Shown here in pieces: positions 1 through 12,239 of a DNA stretch of 64,000 nt. How positions within the stretch are numbered: the first letter of the stretch is position 1; every line of letters begins with the position of its first letter. Location: NCBI GenBank assembly GCA_000708835.1, contig DF236991.1, positions 62,001-126,000 on the forward strand. Direction: 5' to 3'. Origin of the DNA: Klebsormidium nitens. Taxonomy: Eukaryota; Streptophyta; Klebsormidiophyceae; Klebsormidiales; Klebsormidiaceae. The position numbers and the translations under genes are program-made. The notes under the pieces are model-generated. The model was not told where the DNA came from. It made no database searches and saw only the letters and a list, made by a program, of their open reading frames with translations.

Positions 1-3000
1 TCGTATATTCACCGCCACCACACTAGCACACTTCAATCAGACCCAAGTACAGCTAAGCAATCGGTCAGCACAATGGTAGAAACCGGCAGCTTTCGGATCC
101 AGAAACGTACGAGACCCCTGGATGGAGTTACGTGACCAGCAAATCACTGAAACTATCGAAATTGGGTGGAAGGATCTGCCAGTCGGAAAGTATCCGAGGG
201 TTCTCCGCATCCACTTGAAGTCCAGGAGCAGGAAAACAGTAGCACTCCATTGTAGTTGACAGGGTTTCTTATTTGGTGGGCAGGAAGAAACGTGTATTCG
301 ACTACACGTGTGCTTTAAGTTCGAAGATGACAGTCCTGGAAAGATGCGGGCTTTGGGCGTGAACGCAGTTGAAGTGACATCCATATCCTCTCAGAGAGGA
401 GTTGTCGTGGCTCATTTGGGTCCGTCCCTCTTGGAAACTGCCCTGGTAGTGGAAAGTGCCCACGGCACGACCTTCATCGCCGGTAGTACGTCATGGATAA
501 ACATTGACCAAACAGAAAGGCCGTTGGGTACTTGGGCAGAGATCTGACGAGCGGCGAGATGAGAACTTTGGGGGGTACAAAGCACACGCGCCATCACCTC
601 GAAATGGGAGAAGATGGTGGACGTCAACTCAATAACGCATTGATACTGGAGTCGTGAAGGAAGTATTAGAGTCGTAGGGAGCATGGACCGTTGCTACGTC
701 TGCCTTACTGCTGGCCGCATGTCCGCTTTGTCTGGAGCGGTTTCCTTTCATTGCTTGCAGCATTGAAAACGAAGGCGCGCTCCGCTCTTGGAAAGTTTCC
801 CACTTTTCCGCCAGAATGTTGAGTAAAAAGAAGCCCCATGTGGCAAACAGACTGGCCCCAGAATTGAGAGATCAAGGAGCGCGACCATCGACAGAACTTT
901 TTTGCGTCCGACAAAACATCTTAGAATCTGGTATGTGGGCTATCGGTTGGTCGTGAAAGCAGGTGTCGCACAAGCGTTTCTTTCGCCAAAGGGTCCGTCA
1001 AATTTCAAGGGGCGGCTCTTAGCGGCGGCTTCGCAAAGCTATCACCAGTGGCATGTGGCAGCTTGAGAACGCTCCCACATATCGCCTCTTCATAGCCCCG
1101 TCGGAAGAGCCAGGAAGCGCTGAACAGTTACGAAAAAGGAACGAGAGGTGTCGGATGCGGATTCAAGCTCATTGTTTGCATCATTCTGACATGGCCGGCA
1201 AGAATTCCTCACAGAGAAGTTCCAGACTTTGAAGGGCGAGTGCCAACCGACGAGTAGATGGAGCTGACTGCTAAAACACTAATTTAACAAGGCATGGAAG
1301 GACATGCTTACAATCCCTCGAACGAATATTTCCGTTCATTGGTGGGAAACGATGGTGGTATTTTGATTTGAGTTTACTTCGGGGATGGTCTGGAAGACGA
1401 ATGACCTTATTCTAAATTTTCTCGCTGTGAGATAAATCGTGGCTCCCGTTGGTCAGACACCGTCATGATGGGACACTTGCCCAGTGGAAGTACGACGTTC
1501 ACGGCCGGCCACGGATAATACCCGTCAGGCACAAACTATGACGTAGTAAGAGGACGTGGGCGCCGCAGCTTTGTCAAAGCAGATAGCGACAGGAATTTAT
1601 TCGAGGCATACATGGCACACTTTCCAGCACAAATGATACAAAAATAACTTTTGAGACAAGTCCCCCACTATTAGATACCACGGCCGGAACGCGAAAAAAT
1701 GTTAAGAGTTGCTCGAGGCAGCTGTGTGGTTTCCCTGAAAGCGGGCACCCCGAATATTTGTTCAATATGAAGCGAGCAGCAACGTTTCCCTTTTAAGCTC
1801 CATGTAGTGATTTTTCGTGGTGCAGTTTTGATCGTTTGGAGAGGTTCCGCCGAGCCAGCACAATTTTGCGACCGGAAAGGGCCAATTGATGGACAAAGTG
1901 ATTGCAAATCCGGTCCTTCCCGGCCCCTTCAGTGGTACGTACAAGAACGAAGTGCCAGTGCACGTACCTCGCGGGGCCAGAAATATCGCTTGAGATTGAA
2001 GACACATTTGAGCCGAAGACTCCACGCACTATAATTGAAACACTGACGTCCACATGGGCTGTGCTGGCCGTCAAGAACAATCCGCTGCCTTGCGCCGCAT
2101 CTCTGCGACGCATCATTTGGAGCATAATCATGGTCGCGACGTGATTGACATCACTAGTGGACGTCGCGTATTGAGACAATGACGTCCACATGGCATTCGG
2201 GTTTCCAGCACATCATCATGGCATCGTCTGCCCTGCGCCGCATCATCTGTGTTTCTGCTACGCAGTATCTGAAGCTTAATCATATCCTTGGACGTAACCG
2301 ACATCACGAGTGCCAGTTCAAGTGACAGAAATGTAGCAGTCCGAGGATCAAGTTGAAGTCAAGATTAAGGCACTCCACAACGTGTTGCAGCCGAGTAGAT
2401 TGGCGATTTGAGGTGCCTCAAACAACGTCTGTACTGTTTTCAGATGTGTCACTAGGCCTTTATCGGAGCTGGCACGGCCCGTCGATTACAGAGCATGAAT
2501 AGGCGGCCGAATACTTCGGAGTAATAGGCTAATGTCTTTTGCAACCGCAATTCGCGAAGATATGTCTATGTTCTCCAGTCGATCTTCAGGAAAAGGCCAG
2601 TCAGCCCGGGCTGCTACATGTTACCGTGAGCCGTAGGCGTGGGCAGCTTTTAATCTAGTGTTAGGCAGACACAAGGAAGACCGCTTTTTGAGACAAGCAG
2701 ACTCAATCAAGAGGGCACGCAACATACATATCTTACATTATAAAGATGAAGTAGGCGCATATTCTTGTTGCCGCCCGGTAGACGAACGGGCTTCCTAAGA
2801 TCGGGTCGACTGATGGCTCAGGGAGTCGACATGAGCTTCTACGAGCCCATGAGTAGAGTATTCATTGCCGTGACTCGAGAGGAACAATTCGAAGGGAAAG
2901 GTGGCCTGGTCATGCAGCAGGCTGAGTACCCACGCGTTGACGTCTTGCTAGGTATCAGCATCATATGCATGTCATTTCTGTCGATCATGTCTGACTGGTT

Positions 3001-6000
3001 TATGATCTGCTTTAATTTTTCCTCGAAAAAGCTCAAAGGTCCCAAGCTAGGCAGCTTGAGTGTTGTGACATAAGGCCAGCAATCGCAGGCGGCAAGGCAA
3101 AAGCAAGCCTACAAATTGTTACCCATGATTCGGCAACAAAATTAGATTGAAGTACCGCCGTTTCCGAGCCCAAGAGCGGAGAATACGTACTCTCACCGTA
3201 CCGCGCTGGCTACTTAGGCGGTTCAAGATGCCTTCGTTCAGCTTCTCCCCACTGCCAAACACGATTGGAGTTCGAAAGTGGAACGCGAGATGAGTAACTT
3301 AGCAAGAAGCATTCTGAGCCGCGTGACTTCGGCTGTGGATTGGCCTTATGGCTAGTCTATTGCTCATTCTGAAATGTAATCCCAGACGCCTTTGAAATGG
3401 TCCAAATCACCGGTTTCTCAACGTGGGCGCATCTTTTAATCAATACTCTTGAGTTGAACCGGAGGCAATATTGACGTCTTTTGAACACTAATTTTGATCA
3501 TTTTCAACTCAAAGTTTCTGGTTTGAGTTACTTTCTGAAGGGCTGAAATCTTTCCAAAGGGCTGCACTCACCACCAGAGACTAAGTGGCGCGACTTTCTG
3601 AAAGATACGCTGATTATATTTCGGTCAAAGGTGGCTCACAGTATACACGTGAGGCAAGCCTTTGGCAATCGCGAGGACCCCAAGGGCTTTGAGAAACAAG
3701 TGTCTAACAGGCCCCCGTGGCTCTGGGTCGAGATCTATAGAAAAGAGCATTAGCAACACAAGAACGAGCTTTAATGCAACCTTATGGCCTCCGACGCACT
3801 AGATCTTGCTCAGCCGATCGGGAATCTTTCATTCGGTAGGAAGGTGCAAGGCCCGAGGTTTTAGGTTGCGAGGCCCCAGAATTGACTTTTATTTGGCGTC
3901 AAGGCGCCTTCTCTCTAAAAGACGTTTCAGAGAAGCTAAGACGGATTCTTGAAGCTGGTACAATCCTCTGGTTTGTGCTCAAAACACTCGACGCAGGATA
4001 TCCTTACTGCAAAGGGAAAATGGGCTTCAAAAGAGTTCGTGAAATTAGTGAGCCGTAGCTTGAAGAGCTCACCCTCGTTGCTTTTCCATTACCACGCCTC
4101 ACTCCGACTTAAGACTCTCCACCCAATCTCAGAGTGTCATCCGGCCAATGCTTGCGAGCCTTGGATTAAGTGTTTCAACCGCTCACAGTAGTGATTTCAG
4201 ACCGCACCAATATCAAGCAATCCAGGCTAGTAAACGTTTCCAATAGCTCGTACTGTACGATGAGCCATTAGAGGTTCAACAAACGCACGAAGAACTTGAC
4301 AAGGCAAGCAGAATCCAGAAGAAGTCCCCTTTCGACGCCGCACTTGAGAAGATCAGGTTTCGAGTCTCACTATTGCTTAATTATAATGGCTCAGCAATTC
4401 AGGATCAGTCCCGCTGGGATCTTACGGGCCCAATGGTCTTTCATAGCCTGCGAACGTCATGATTCCACATCTGCGCGAGAAAGGTGCCCGGCCCTGTTCA
4501 TGCAGGCTGCGTCCAGAACTCAACGCCTAGGCAAATAGCAACTTACGGAGCCTTTTGGTTTTACCAGACTTCAAGCTCGATGACCAAAAGAGCGAAAGCG
4601 GCCGGAGCCTGAAGACCTCGCGTGCCAGGACTTCACTAGCATGGGTCGAGGGAGAAGAAGCGGCCCTGAGACGGACATCCGGACTAGCCCATCAGCAACC
4701 TGAGCAGCACCAACCGGCGTTTTGAGAGAAAATGATCGAGCGCACAGAGAACGACCCCGTCGTTCCAAGGGGCTGCGGTCTTATTGGCCTGTTCATATTC
4801 CCAACAGAACGAGACGGCAAATCTTAGTCCGGCGAGTTAAGCGGACAAGGAGTTGTGTTCACATGGTTTCAGGAACTCACAAAGCGCGATGCACCTGAGC
4901 ATCCACTGGCAGATGAAGTGGCAGAGCAGCATATGTGAAGGGAAGGTTGAATCCGTGACGCACAGAAAAGAATTAAGAAGCTCAATTCAGCAGTAAATCC
5001 GAATGCGACATTCTTGTCTAATCTATCTCCTCTCAAAGCTATTGGGTTGCGAGCGAAAGGACTACTGTAGCCGGAAAGACCGAAGACTGGAACTCGAAAA
5101 GGAACATTAATACAAACGATCACTGTCGATGTCTTCGAGGCACAGAGAGGTTGGCTCAAGTCCATTTCCCAGCGTGGCACCGACAGCGTACTGTCATTCA
5201 CGGTGATATTGTCCTTGCCCAGGGCTCCTTCAGCGGTTCGGTATACAATGGCGGGACTCGATGTACGCTAGCAGTTAGCGCAGATTAAGGAGGCACTGAG
5301 AAACCGGTACTAAGAGGCTCCCAAAACGCACGTGCATCATCATAGCCGGCCTCCCGAAGGTTTGCAAATAAGCGAGTAGGTTTGATCGACGGACGGACAT
5401 CCTGGCAACCGATTGCATTTTCGCCAAAGGCGTTCATGAACTTTGTTAGTGCACGTGGCTCATTCGCGGTCTTGGGTTCCTCGTCTGGATGGCGAAGTGC
5501 CCTCGAGCCCAATGATGGCAAAAGCAAAAGACTTTCTTGAGACTGTTGATTGAGATGGAGAGGATACAAGGAAGCCACAAGGTATACCCGGCCGCCGTTG
5601 CAGAAACAGCAACGTATAACCAGTGGAGGAGGCTCGTACCATTTCAGGTCGTTGTTAAAGCACAGGCACAAATGTAGTAGCTCGAAGAGATGTGAACAGC
5701 AGCACAGCGATGGAAACGTTGCGGCCAAGCCGCTGCTGAGAAATAAGGGTTTAAACAGCCGTCTGATATTCAAAGTTTGGCATCAGCAGAAGTACTCAAG
5801 CGCTGGCGCCGTGGCACGACGGAGCCTTGCCAGCGCTCAATCTTCGTGGCCACTAGTTCACTTCTGACATTTAGCGATCGAGGGACAGGCGGACGCGCGT
5901 GCGCAATCAAGATCCAAGCGTCACGACTTCGGTGGGACAGGCCGCGGCGGGCCGCAGATTCGCAGCAATGGCCGAACTCGCCCCTCGGGACCATGCAGCT

Positions 6001-9000
6001 TCTAATTGCATCACTGAGCTGGACCTCTGCTACTTGAACATACAACGGACACGATCAGGACCGTCCAATGCGCAAACTAACTTTCTCACTAAATTGAATC
6101 GACGTGCAGACGTGTTAAAATGACAAACTGCTTGAGTTAACTAGTCTCCGAGCCTTGAACTTCATAGCGGTTTGCGGTCCACCTAACGAGGCAGAGAAAA
6201 TGGTCTATCTTCGTGAAGTGCCGAAATGAGTCTTTTGTAACACACCCATCTTTAAACCAAATGCGGCATCTCCGTATCTCCTGGGTCCACCTCATGGGCA
6301 CCCGGCAGAGCCCACGATCGATCTCGTCCTGGCCGCTACAACTTCAAAATCAGTGTACCAAGCCTTAATTAGAGTGTCCAAAAGTAAGGTGGAGCTGTGG
6401 GGTGTCGCTCAGACAGGTGCCTCCGCGGGCACTCTGGACACTATAAAGCGGTCTCTCAAAACCTCAGAAAGCGGCGGCGTCTGAAACGGAACGTGGGTTG
6501 GGAACCTTGAGACGGATCCGGTTTTATAACTTGCGTCTTCATAGCCAGCTCGTAAGACGATGCAAGAAGAGCAGCAAGAACACTGGAAACGACTTTTTTT
6601 CTAAACCGACCTCTGGATCCGGATTGGACTCCAAAGGTTCTTTTTCAAGCAAGGGCCAGCCAATCTTGCTCGCCCAAATTTTCAAGAATCTGAAAGGATC
6701 TGCCAGCTAGCGTGTATAAAGAGCTAACTTGAAAGGCTAAACAAAAGTCAACCAAGAGCCCACGATCTAGTATGTGCATACTTCTGTCACCACGAAACGA
6801 TTATCTGTCTACGGTCGGCAGGCCTAGTGGCTCAGAGACGTGCCGTCCTTCGTCCTTAAGCTTCCAAGAGCCCAGGGATCAGTTTCTCATAGCCATCAAG
6901 GGATAGAATCAGACCACGAACTAAGGTAGGGTAATTACATCAAGTCGACCTTTGGTCACTTCATAGGATCAGCCTGAGTCTGAAGAGTATGAATTGTTTA
7001 GATGCAACAGAAAAGGATGTCAGGGGAAAATCGCGAAGAAGCCCTCAGCAGCCGGCGTGGAAGCACGAGGTTGCCAACAGGCTTCGAGGCGAATGGGGGA
7101 CTTGAATTCGAATCTTCAAAAGAATGAGGGCTAGGATCACTGGCTTTGAAAGCCGGTCGTGCACATCTTTTCAACTTGAAAGACATCTTCGAAGATTGGG
7201 AAGCACCTTAATACAGATGAGAGTCTGAAAAGTCGTGGGAGTCCATGGTTCGTCATCGCCAGTTTATAACCTCTGTCAGAGGGCCCGTGAATGGACAAAA
7301 GCTTCCGCTTCTTTCTTTTTCTCAATAGTGAGCAGACTCTGATTCGGCGACTCTCGACATCTGCTTGTGTGGCCAACATTTAGAACCGTAATTCGAGCGC
7401 TAGACTCAGGGTTTACATCGGTGAACGTTGAAACTCTGTCAAGCGCCCAGGTGGGTCCATGCGAAATAGTGCATCGGACTGTGATAAGAGAACGAGCCCC
7501 AGACTCCAAAAATCTTCCTAGGGTAAGATGGCTTCCGAACAAGTAGAACTTAAAGAAATTTATGATCAATTGTGTACATGCAAACATCTAGGGTGTTGCC
7601 GCAAGAAGAATCGAAGAACTCGCTTCAGATCAGATCGTCAGCGCGGCCTCAGTACAGAAGTGGCTTCGGAGTACAGGTGGCTGGAAGATGTCATCTGTGG
7701 GCTTTTAATGCCCATCGCGTCCTCATAGCCTTTCATGATAGATAGGAAAATCCGCATTCGAGGCAAGCGGCCTGGGCATGCTAACCGTTTTCGAGGGCCA
7801 ACGTCTCAAAAAAAAATTATAACTGTTTTTGAGTTATGACTCGGAGATCGATGTACTTTGTCGAAGCAGCTAAAGTCGGAAGTATCAGGCAGCGAGGCTT
7901 GATGCGATAGGCGCAGGAAGGTCCTGAAGTTGGATTCAGCAACTGAGAACAAAGTGCCTGCAAACGACGTTATTCAAAAAGCTTGGAGAAAGAACGTCCT
8001 GTCACACAAGCTGGATCGAAAAGCTTATGATCGTCCTCACAGAACGTAGAATGAGCAAGCGAGTAGTGTGAAGCAGCTAGGAAGCGTCTCAGTTCGAGTC
8101 GCCAGGCATATCGGGTGAGCATTGGCGTCTAAAAAGACTGCACCTCGTCTGAGACCAGGTTCACAACGGTTTCATCACCGCTGCCCCTGACGTGGGGGCG
8201 CAGGCCCCCGAGTCAGGACATAAAAGCTGATATCTGGTGTATTCCAAAAAGGTGCCAAAATGAACCCGTTTTAGTGAGCTGGTAAGGACAGTGAGATTCT
8301 CTTCGATCAGAAGAAACTTAAGACTGCAAAGCGAAAGTGGCATAAAGCGTACGTGGACTAGGGTTGATAGTGCCCTCTCGAGTCCCTTATGCAGAACTAA
8401 TAGGCCCGCTCAATCCAGCACTATCCTGACATGCAACACAATCTTCTTAATCCTACTGTTTCCAGTTGTAACAGGAAAATCAAATAGAGGCCGCCAAATA
8501 TGGCTCGATGCACGCTTTACAAGGATCAAAGTTGGCTCGATCACCATTGGCAAAGAACGTTGCACTCTTGCCGATTGCTGGAAATTGAAGATCTTTGAGC
8601 AACGCTCGAGCTTGAACTGCCAAATCATATGTTTCGTTTCAACTAATCAACTCTTCACTGGCGCCCATGCACTCAATAACCGCTGACTAGTTTATGCAGA
8701 CGACGTTGAAGATTAAGTAACGTTGAAGCTCCTATCTCACTTCTATCCAACATCAATCGTGGCGTCTGTGACACGTTTGGAAACATAAGCAAGGTCATGG
8801 AAAGAGCTCGGCTTCCCAAACCTGCTGCATCATAGCCGCGATTCTTATCTCTTTGCGAAGAACCTGCATGATAAGCCTGCTTTCCGGATTTGCGGTTGGT
8901 TTGGCAAGCCTTTGCAGATTGCGGGACGCGCATGAATAGCTGCTCAACCAGGCTCACTCGCAAAACAAGTGTGGATCACGACACGCCCACGTACGAATGC

Positions 9001-9682
9001 AATCATGGCCACTCGAATTGCAGTGTGAACCTTAAAATCTTTCGGAACTGTGAGGCCTCAGGGGGACGTGGCAGAGGAACGTGTAAAAAGGAACGCTGAT
9101 GAAAGATCGCTTTCAATGATCTCCAGTCAAAAACGCAAGTAGTATCGTTCTCGAGAGCTCATTCCCAAGCAAATATCAAAAAGGTAATGAGGGAACGAGC
9201 AAGGCAGCAGCGACGCGAATTTGAGCGCGACCGGAGTTGAGATGACTTGATTCCACATGCAATTGTTTCTAAGCGCTTTTGAAGTTGCAGCAGGGTCTAC
9301 GACGAAGCTCAAGTGAAGTACCAGTGACTCCGGAAAGAAAAGTACTCTAGCTCACCCTTCAAGGAATTGGTTTCGAGTTTTCCACTTGCGTAGGTTTCAC
9401 CATCATTACGATTTCGAAACTAGTCAAACAAGGAGTACGACGGTACACCTGTCAACAAACAAGCCCACGCTGCAAAACGTGTGGCCAGGCGAGTCCCAGA
9501 CTCATCTCGAGCACCATCGAAATGTATCTGGCCAAGCCGCAATTGAACCGAGTCCCGTGTGCAAAGCTGGCTTCAGTTGGAGACGACTGTAAAACAAAGC
9601 TGCGAATGTAGGGCTTTGAGATGTCGGATGTGCATTATGAAACATCATCCTGTTTAGAGACATATACTGCCTAACTTGAAAA
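1..9682. other. Gene-free left end
   Basis: I see no supportable gene on either strand. Open frames are short (up to 162 codons, at 5,285-5,773 on the minus strand), overlap on both strands, and match no family I recognise. One tandem duplication (2,036-2,320) is listed separately. Anciently decayed repeats are likely but I could not delimit them. Confidence 0.6.
2036..2320. repeat. Diverged tandem duplication, period about 136-143 bp
   Basis: GACGTCCACATGG occurs at 2045 and 2181, GCGCCGCATC at 2092 and 2235, and ATCATGGTCG/ATCATATCC-type blocks follow each, ending in GACATCAC near 2147 and 2302. The two copies are moderately diverged. Confidence 0.7.
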
Positions 9683-10370
9683 GTGGCTTCAAATACGTAG
9701 TGTATACCTGGCAGCGCTAGGCTTGAATTGGAGCGCCCATCAATCGACTCGTCACCTTGCTACGTAAGCAGACAGTAATGGCAAGGGGAAGGGAAATGGA
9801 AACGGGAATGGAAAGTATGCTTATTGTCCTGCGAACACAGACTCTCTCTCGGGACTGGCTTCGATCGACAATCGCAGCGGAAAGTACGTGGGCTTGGCGG
9901 GGCGCCCATCAAGAATGTCGTCATAACCAATCACGTCACCTTCCCGTGCAATTGAACGGAAACGGCAATATTGGAAGCAAAATGGAAACGGGCAGAACAG
10001 TTCACGGTAGTATCGTTCCGGCGCGACTCTCCTAGAAGTGGCTTAGAACACCAGGTTCAAATGAGCAAAGCGCCCAGCAGTAGATCCGTCATTACCAGCG
10101 CCACCTCGCATGCGCAGTGGAAGCGGAATGGACGGCAATGGGAACAGAAACGGATGAGATGGTCATTATATTGCTGTGGATACGAGCTCGAAAAGAAGTG
10201 GCTTCGATAGTGCTGAGCCGAATCAGCTAGTTGGACGTTCAATCATGAGCGCCCATCATTGAACTCGTCATTGCCAGCAAGTGGCCAGCGCCCCTCGCCT
10301 TGTGACCAAAACGGTAAGGGTCACGAGAAAAGTATCTCGAAAACGCACAGTTGAAAAATTCGTACCGTGC
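9683..10370. repeat. Satellite-like tandem array, about 170-bp unit, four diverged copies
   Basis: Each unit carries (A/C)TGGCTT(C/A), then ~50 bp later GCGCCCA(T/G)CA, then a GTCAT block, and in the first three a purine-rich GGAAxxGGAAACGG tail. GCCCA lies at 9735, 9904, 10072 and 10251 (spacings 169, 168, 179); GGCTT lies at 9685, 9857, 10040 and 10200. The spacing is close to a nucleosome repeat, as in many centromeric satellites. Diverged copies of the GCCCA and TCATTGCCG blocks recur irregularly up to about 27 kb. Confidence 0.78.
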
Positions 10371-10584
10371 CGCTGAGGCAGTTGGAACTTCGATTATCTT
10401 GTGAATGACCGGGGTCCGCTGCAAAGGTTATGCGGCCAACATCAACGTGTCCAAACCGCTGAAGAACCCGTACGCGCGCACGCGCGCACTAGCGGTAGAA
10501 CCGCTTCATGTGCGGAGTCAAGCAGAAGGAGATACTCGGCATCCGTGCAGCACTTGAAAGCTCCGGCCGGCCCACAGGGAGAAA

Positions 10585-10975
10585 TGGTTTTTCCCCGGGG
10601 TCGGGGAAAGCCCGGGCTGTTCCCGGGGAAGGCCTTTTCCCGACCATTTCCCCGCCGATGGTCATGTCCGAGGAAACGTAAGATCCCCGGAGTCTTCCCC
10701 GGTCACCGGGGAAGCAAGTCCGGGGAAACGAACCCTTGGGAAGGAGGGCAAATCAAAAAATCTCCCCCAAACCAGGATAAAATATTTTTGAGCTGTCCAA
10801 CGTGTAGGCAGACCGTATGCTGTCCGTAGGAAGCGTGTTGAAAAAGAGAAAAGGGAAAAAGGGGGAAAACGGACCTGCTGTCGATACAGGGGTTTGAACT
10901 GGTGCCCTTGGCTACCCGGTGAAGTTACCTGATGTCGAGCACCTTGACCACTGAGCTACATGAAACTGCGCGTCT
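10585..10975 (-). mobile_element. Possible tRNA-derived SINE or tRNA-like relic
   Basis: On the minus strand TAGCTCAGTGG (10958-10948) fits a Pol III A box, and AGTTCAAACCCC (about 10900-10889) resembles a B box 45-60 bases on. The implied T stem does not pair and no sensible anticodon arm forms, so this is not a working tRNA. Downstream in the same sense comes a pyrimidine-rich stretch and then a GC-rich body (10585-10745) packed with TTCCCCGG/CCGGGGAA palindromes. A tRNA-like head plus an unrelated body is SINE organisation. Target-site duplications were not found. Confidence 0.45.
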
Positions 10976-12239
10976 TGGAGGGATATGGAAAGGTTATATA
11001 CAGATTGATCGCACCCTTACTAGTCATGCACAGCATGAGCACTGCATATACTCGAGGATGTTCTGCATTCAAATAGTCCTTACAAATTTTAAAAGTGACT
11101 CCAAAAATGCGTGCCTCGCTTGTAGGTCGCTCAAGGCCTGTCGAAGAACGACCTCCGAATCTTTACGCTGCATCCCGGTTTCGAAAGCGAAAAGTAATTC
11201 GACATCCTGAGAATTCGAAGTTCTTGAAGAACAGCCGTTATATAAATCTCGCCTCTGACTGGCTGATGGCGATTTCGTACGTCTCACGAGATGCACGTTC
11301 CGAGGGAAGGTGTTGTCAGGTGGGCAGGTAAGGGACGAGATAGATTCGAGCGCAGCATCAATAGCCTGATGGGGGATATCGTTTCTCATAATACTTAGGA
11401 GCCGTTTCAGATAGGTAAGCCAGAATCAAGCTAGAGAGCCTGGAAACAAGTAAGCATTGGGAACATTGCCGCAGTACAGTGCTCGACGCATGCAAGGGGT
11501 GGCATCGGAATTGCAGTTCCTCGGGATGTGACAGATTGGTCTCTGAGGCTTGAGGCTAGATGGTATAAGGGCTGGCGCTATTTGAACCGCTCATATTCGT
11601 GGGCTACTGCAGACCGGTTCAAAACATTAGCTTGGGTACCAAACGGAGTTATTCAGGCGATCAACGGTGATATCAAGTACGAACACTAAAGCAAGCAAAC
11701 ATAAAGCAGAGAACCGTTGTGAGGCATATCCGCCACCAGTTTTGATGGATATGTTTAGTACAAAGAAGGAGAAGCAAACGGAGGCAAGGCGACAGAAATG
11801 TAAAGCTGTATGTTACGGTGTGACGGTGAGGACCAGGTGGGATTTGCAGGCCCATAGTAGCCGCTATGGCTGCTCAGAAGCTAACCGGCGAACAAAACAA
11901 AACTCTTAGCTTCTTCATGCGTTTGCAATTGCTGGGCCCGACGGCGTCACACTGAGACTAAGTGGCGGGAACGGCGTGGGCAGCCAAAAAACCGTCTGCC
12001 CAGAACGTTCTCCGAGTCATGGCCGTCGTGGCGCCGCGGCTTTCACAGATATTCCGCGGAGTACAGATATTGCGAGTCCTCATCATGCTACAGACCTCGC
12101 AAGCTGCAACCGCACTCTTTCCGGGAACAACCCTGGCCAAGCAGCCGGAATAGAGTACGAACCTCGAAATCATAACTAGTTTATACATGCCCCCGTGTCT
12201 TACTCCAAATGACCGCAAAACACACAAGCAAAAGCGATG
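10976..12239. other. Gene-free stretch
   Basis: I see nothing recognisable: only short overlapping frames and no clear repeat partner elsewhere in the window. Confidence 0.5.

Noticed and set aside
5285-5773. Minus-strand open frame of 162 codons
   Set aside because: No recognisable domain, overlapped by plus-strand frames, no intron or conservation signal.
10401-10829. Plus-strand open frame of 142 codons rich in PG and RG
   Set aside because: The sequence is produced by the GC-rich CCCCGGGG palindromes of the SINE-like body.
10885-10965. Functional tRNA gene on the minus strand
   Set aside because: The A and B box matches are good but the T stem does not pair and no anticodon stem-loop or acceptor stem closes.
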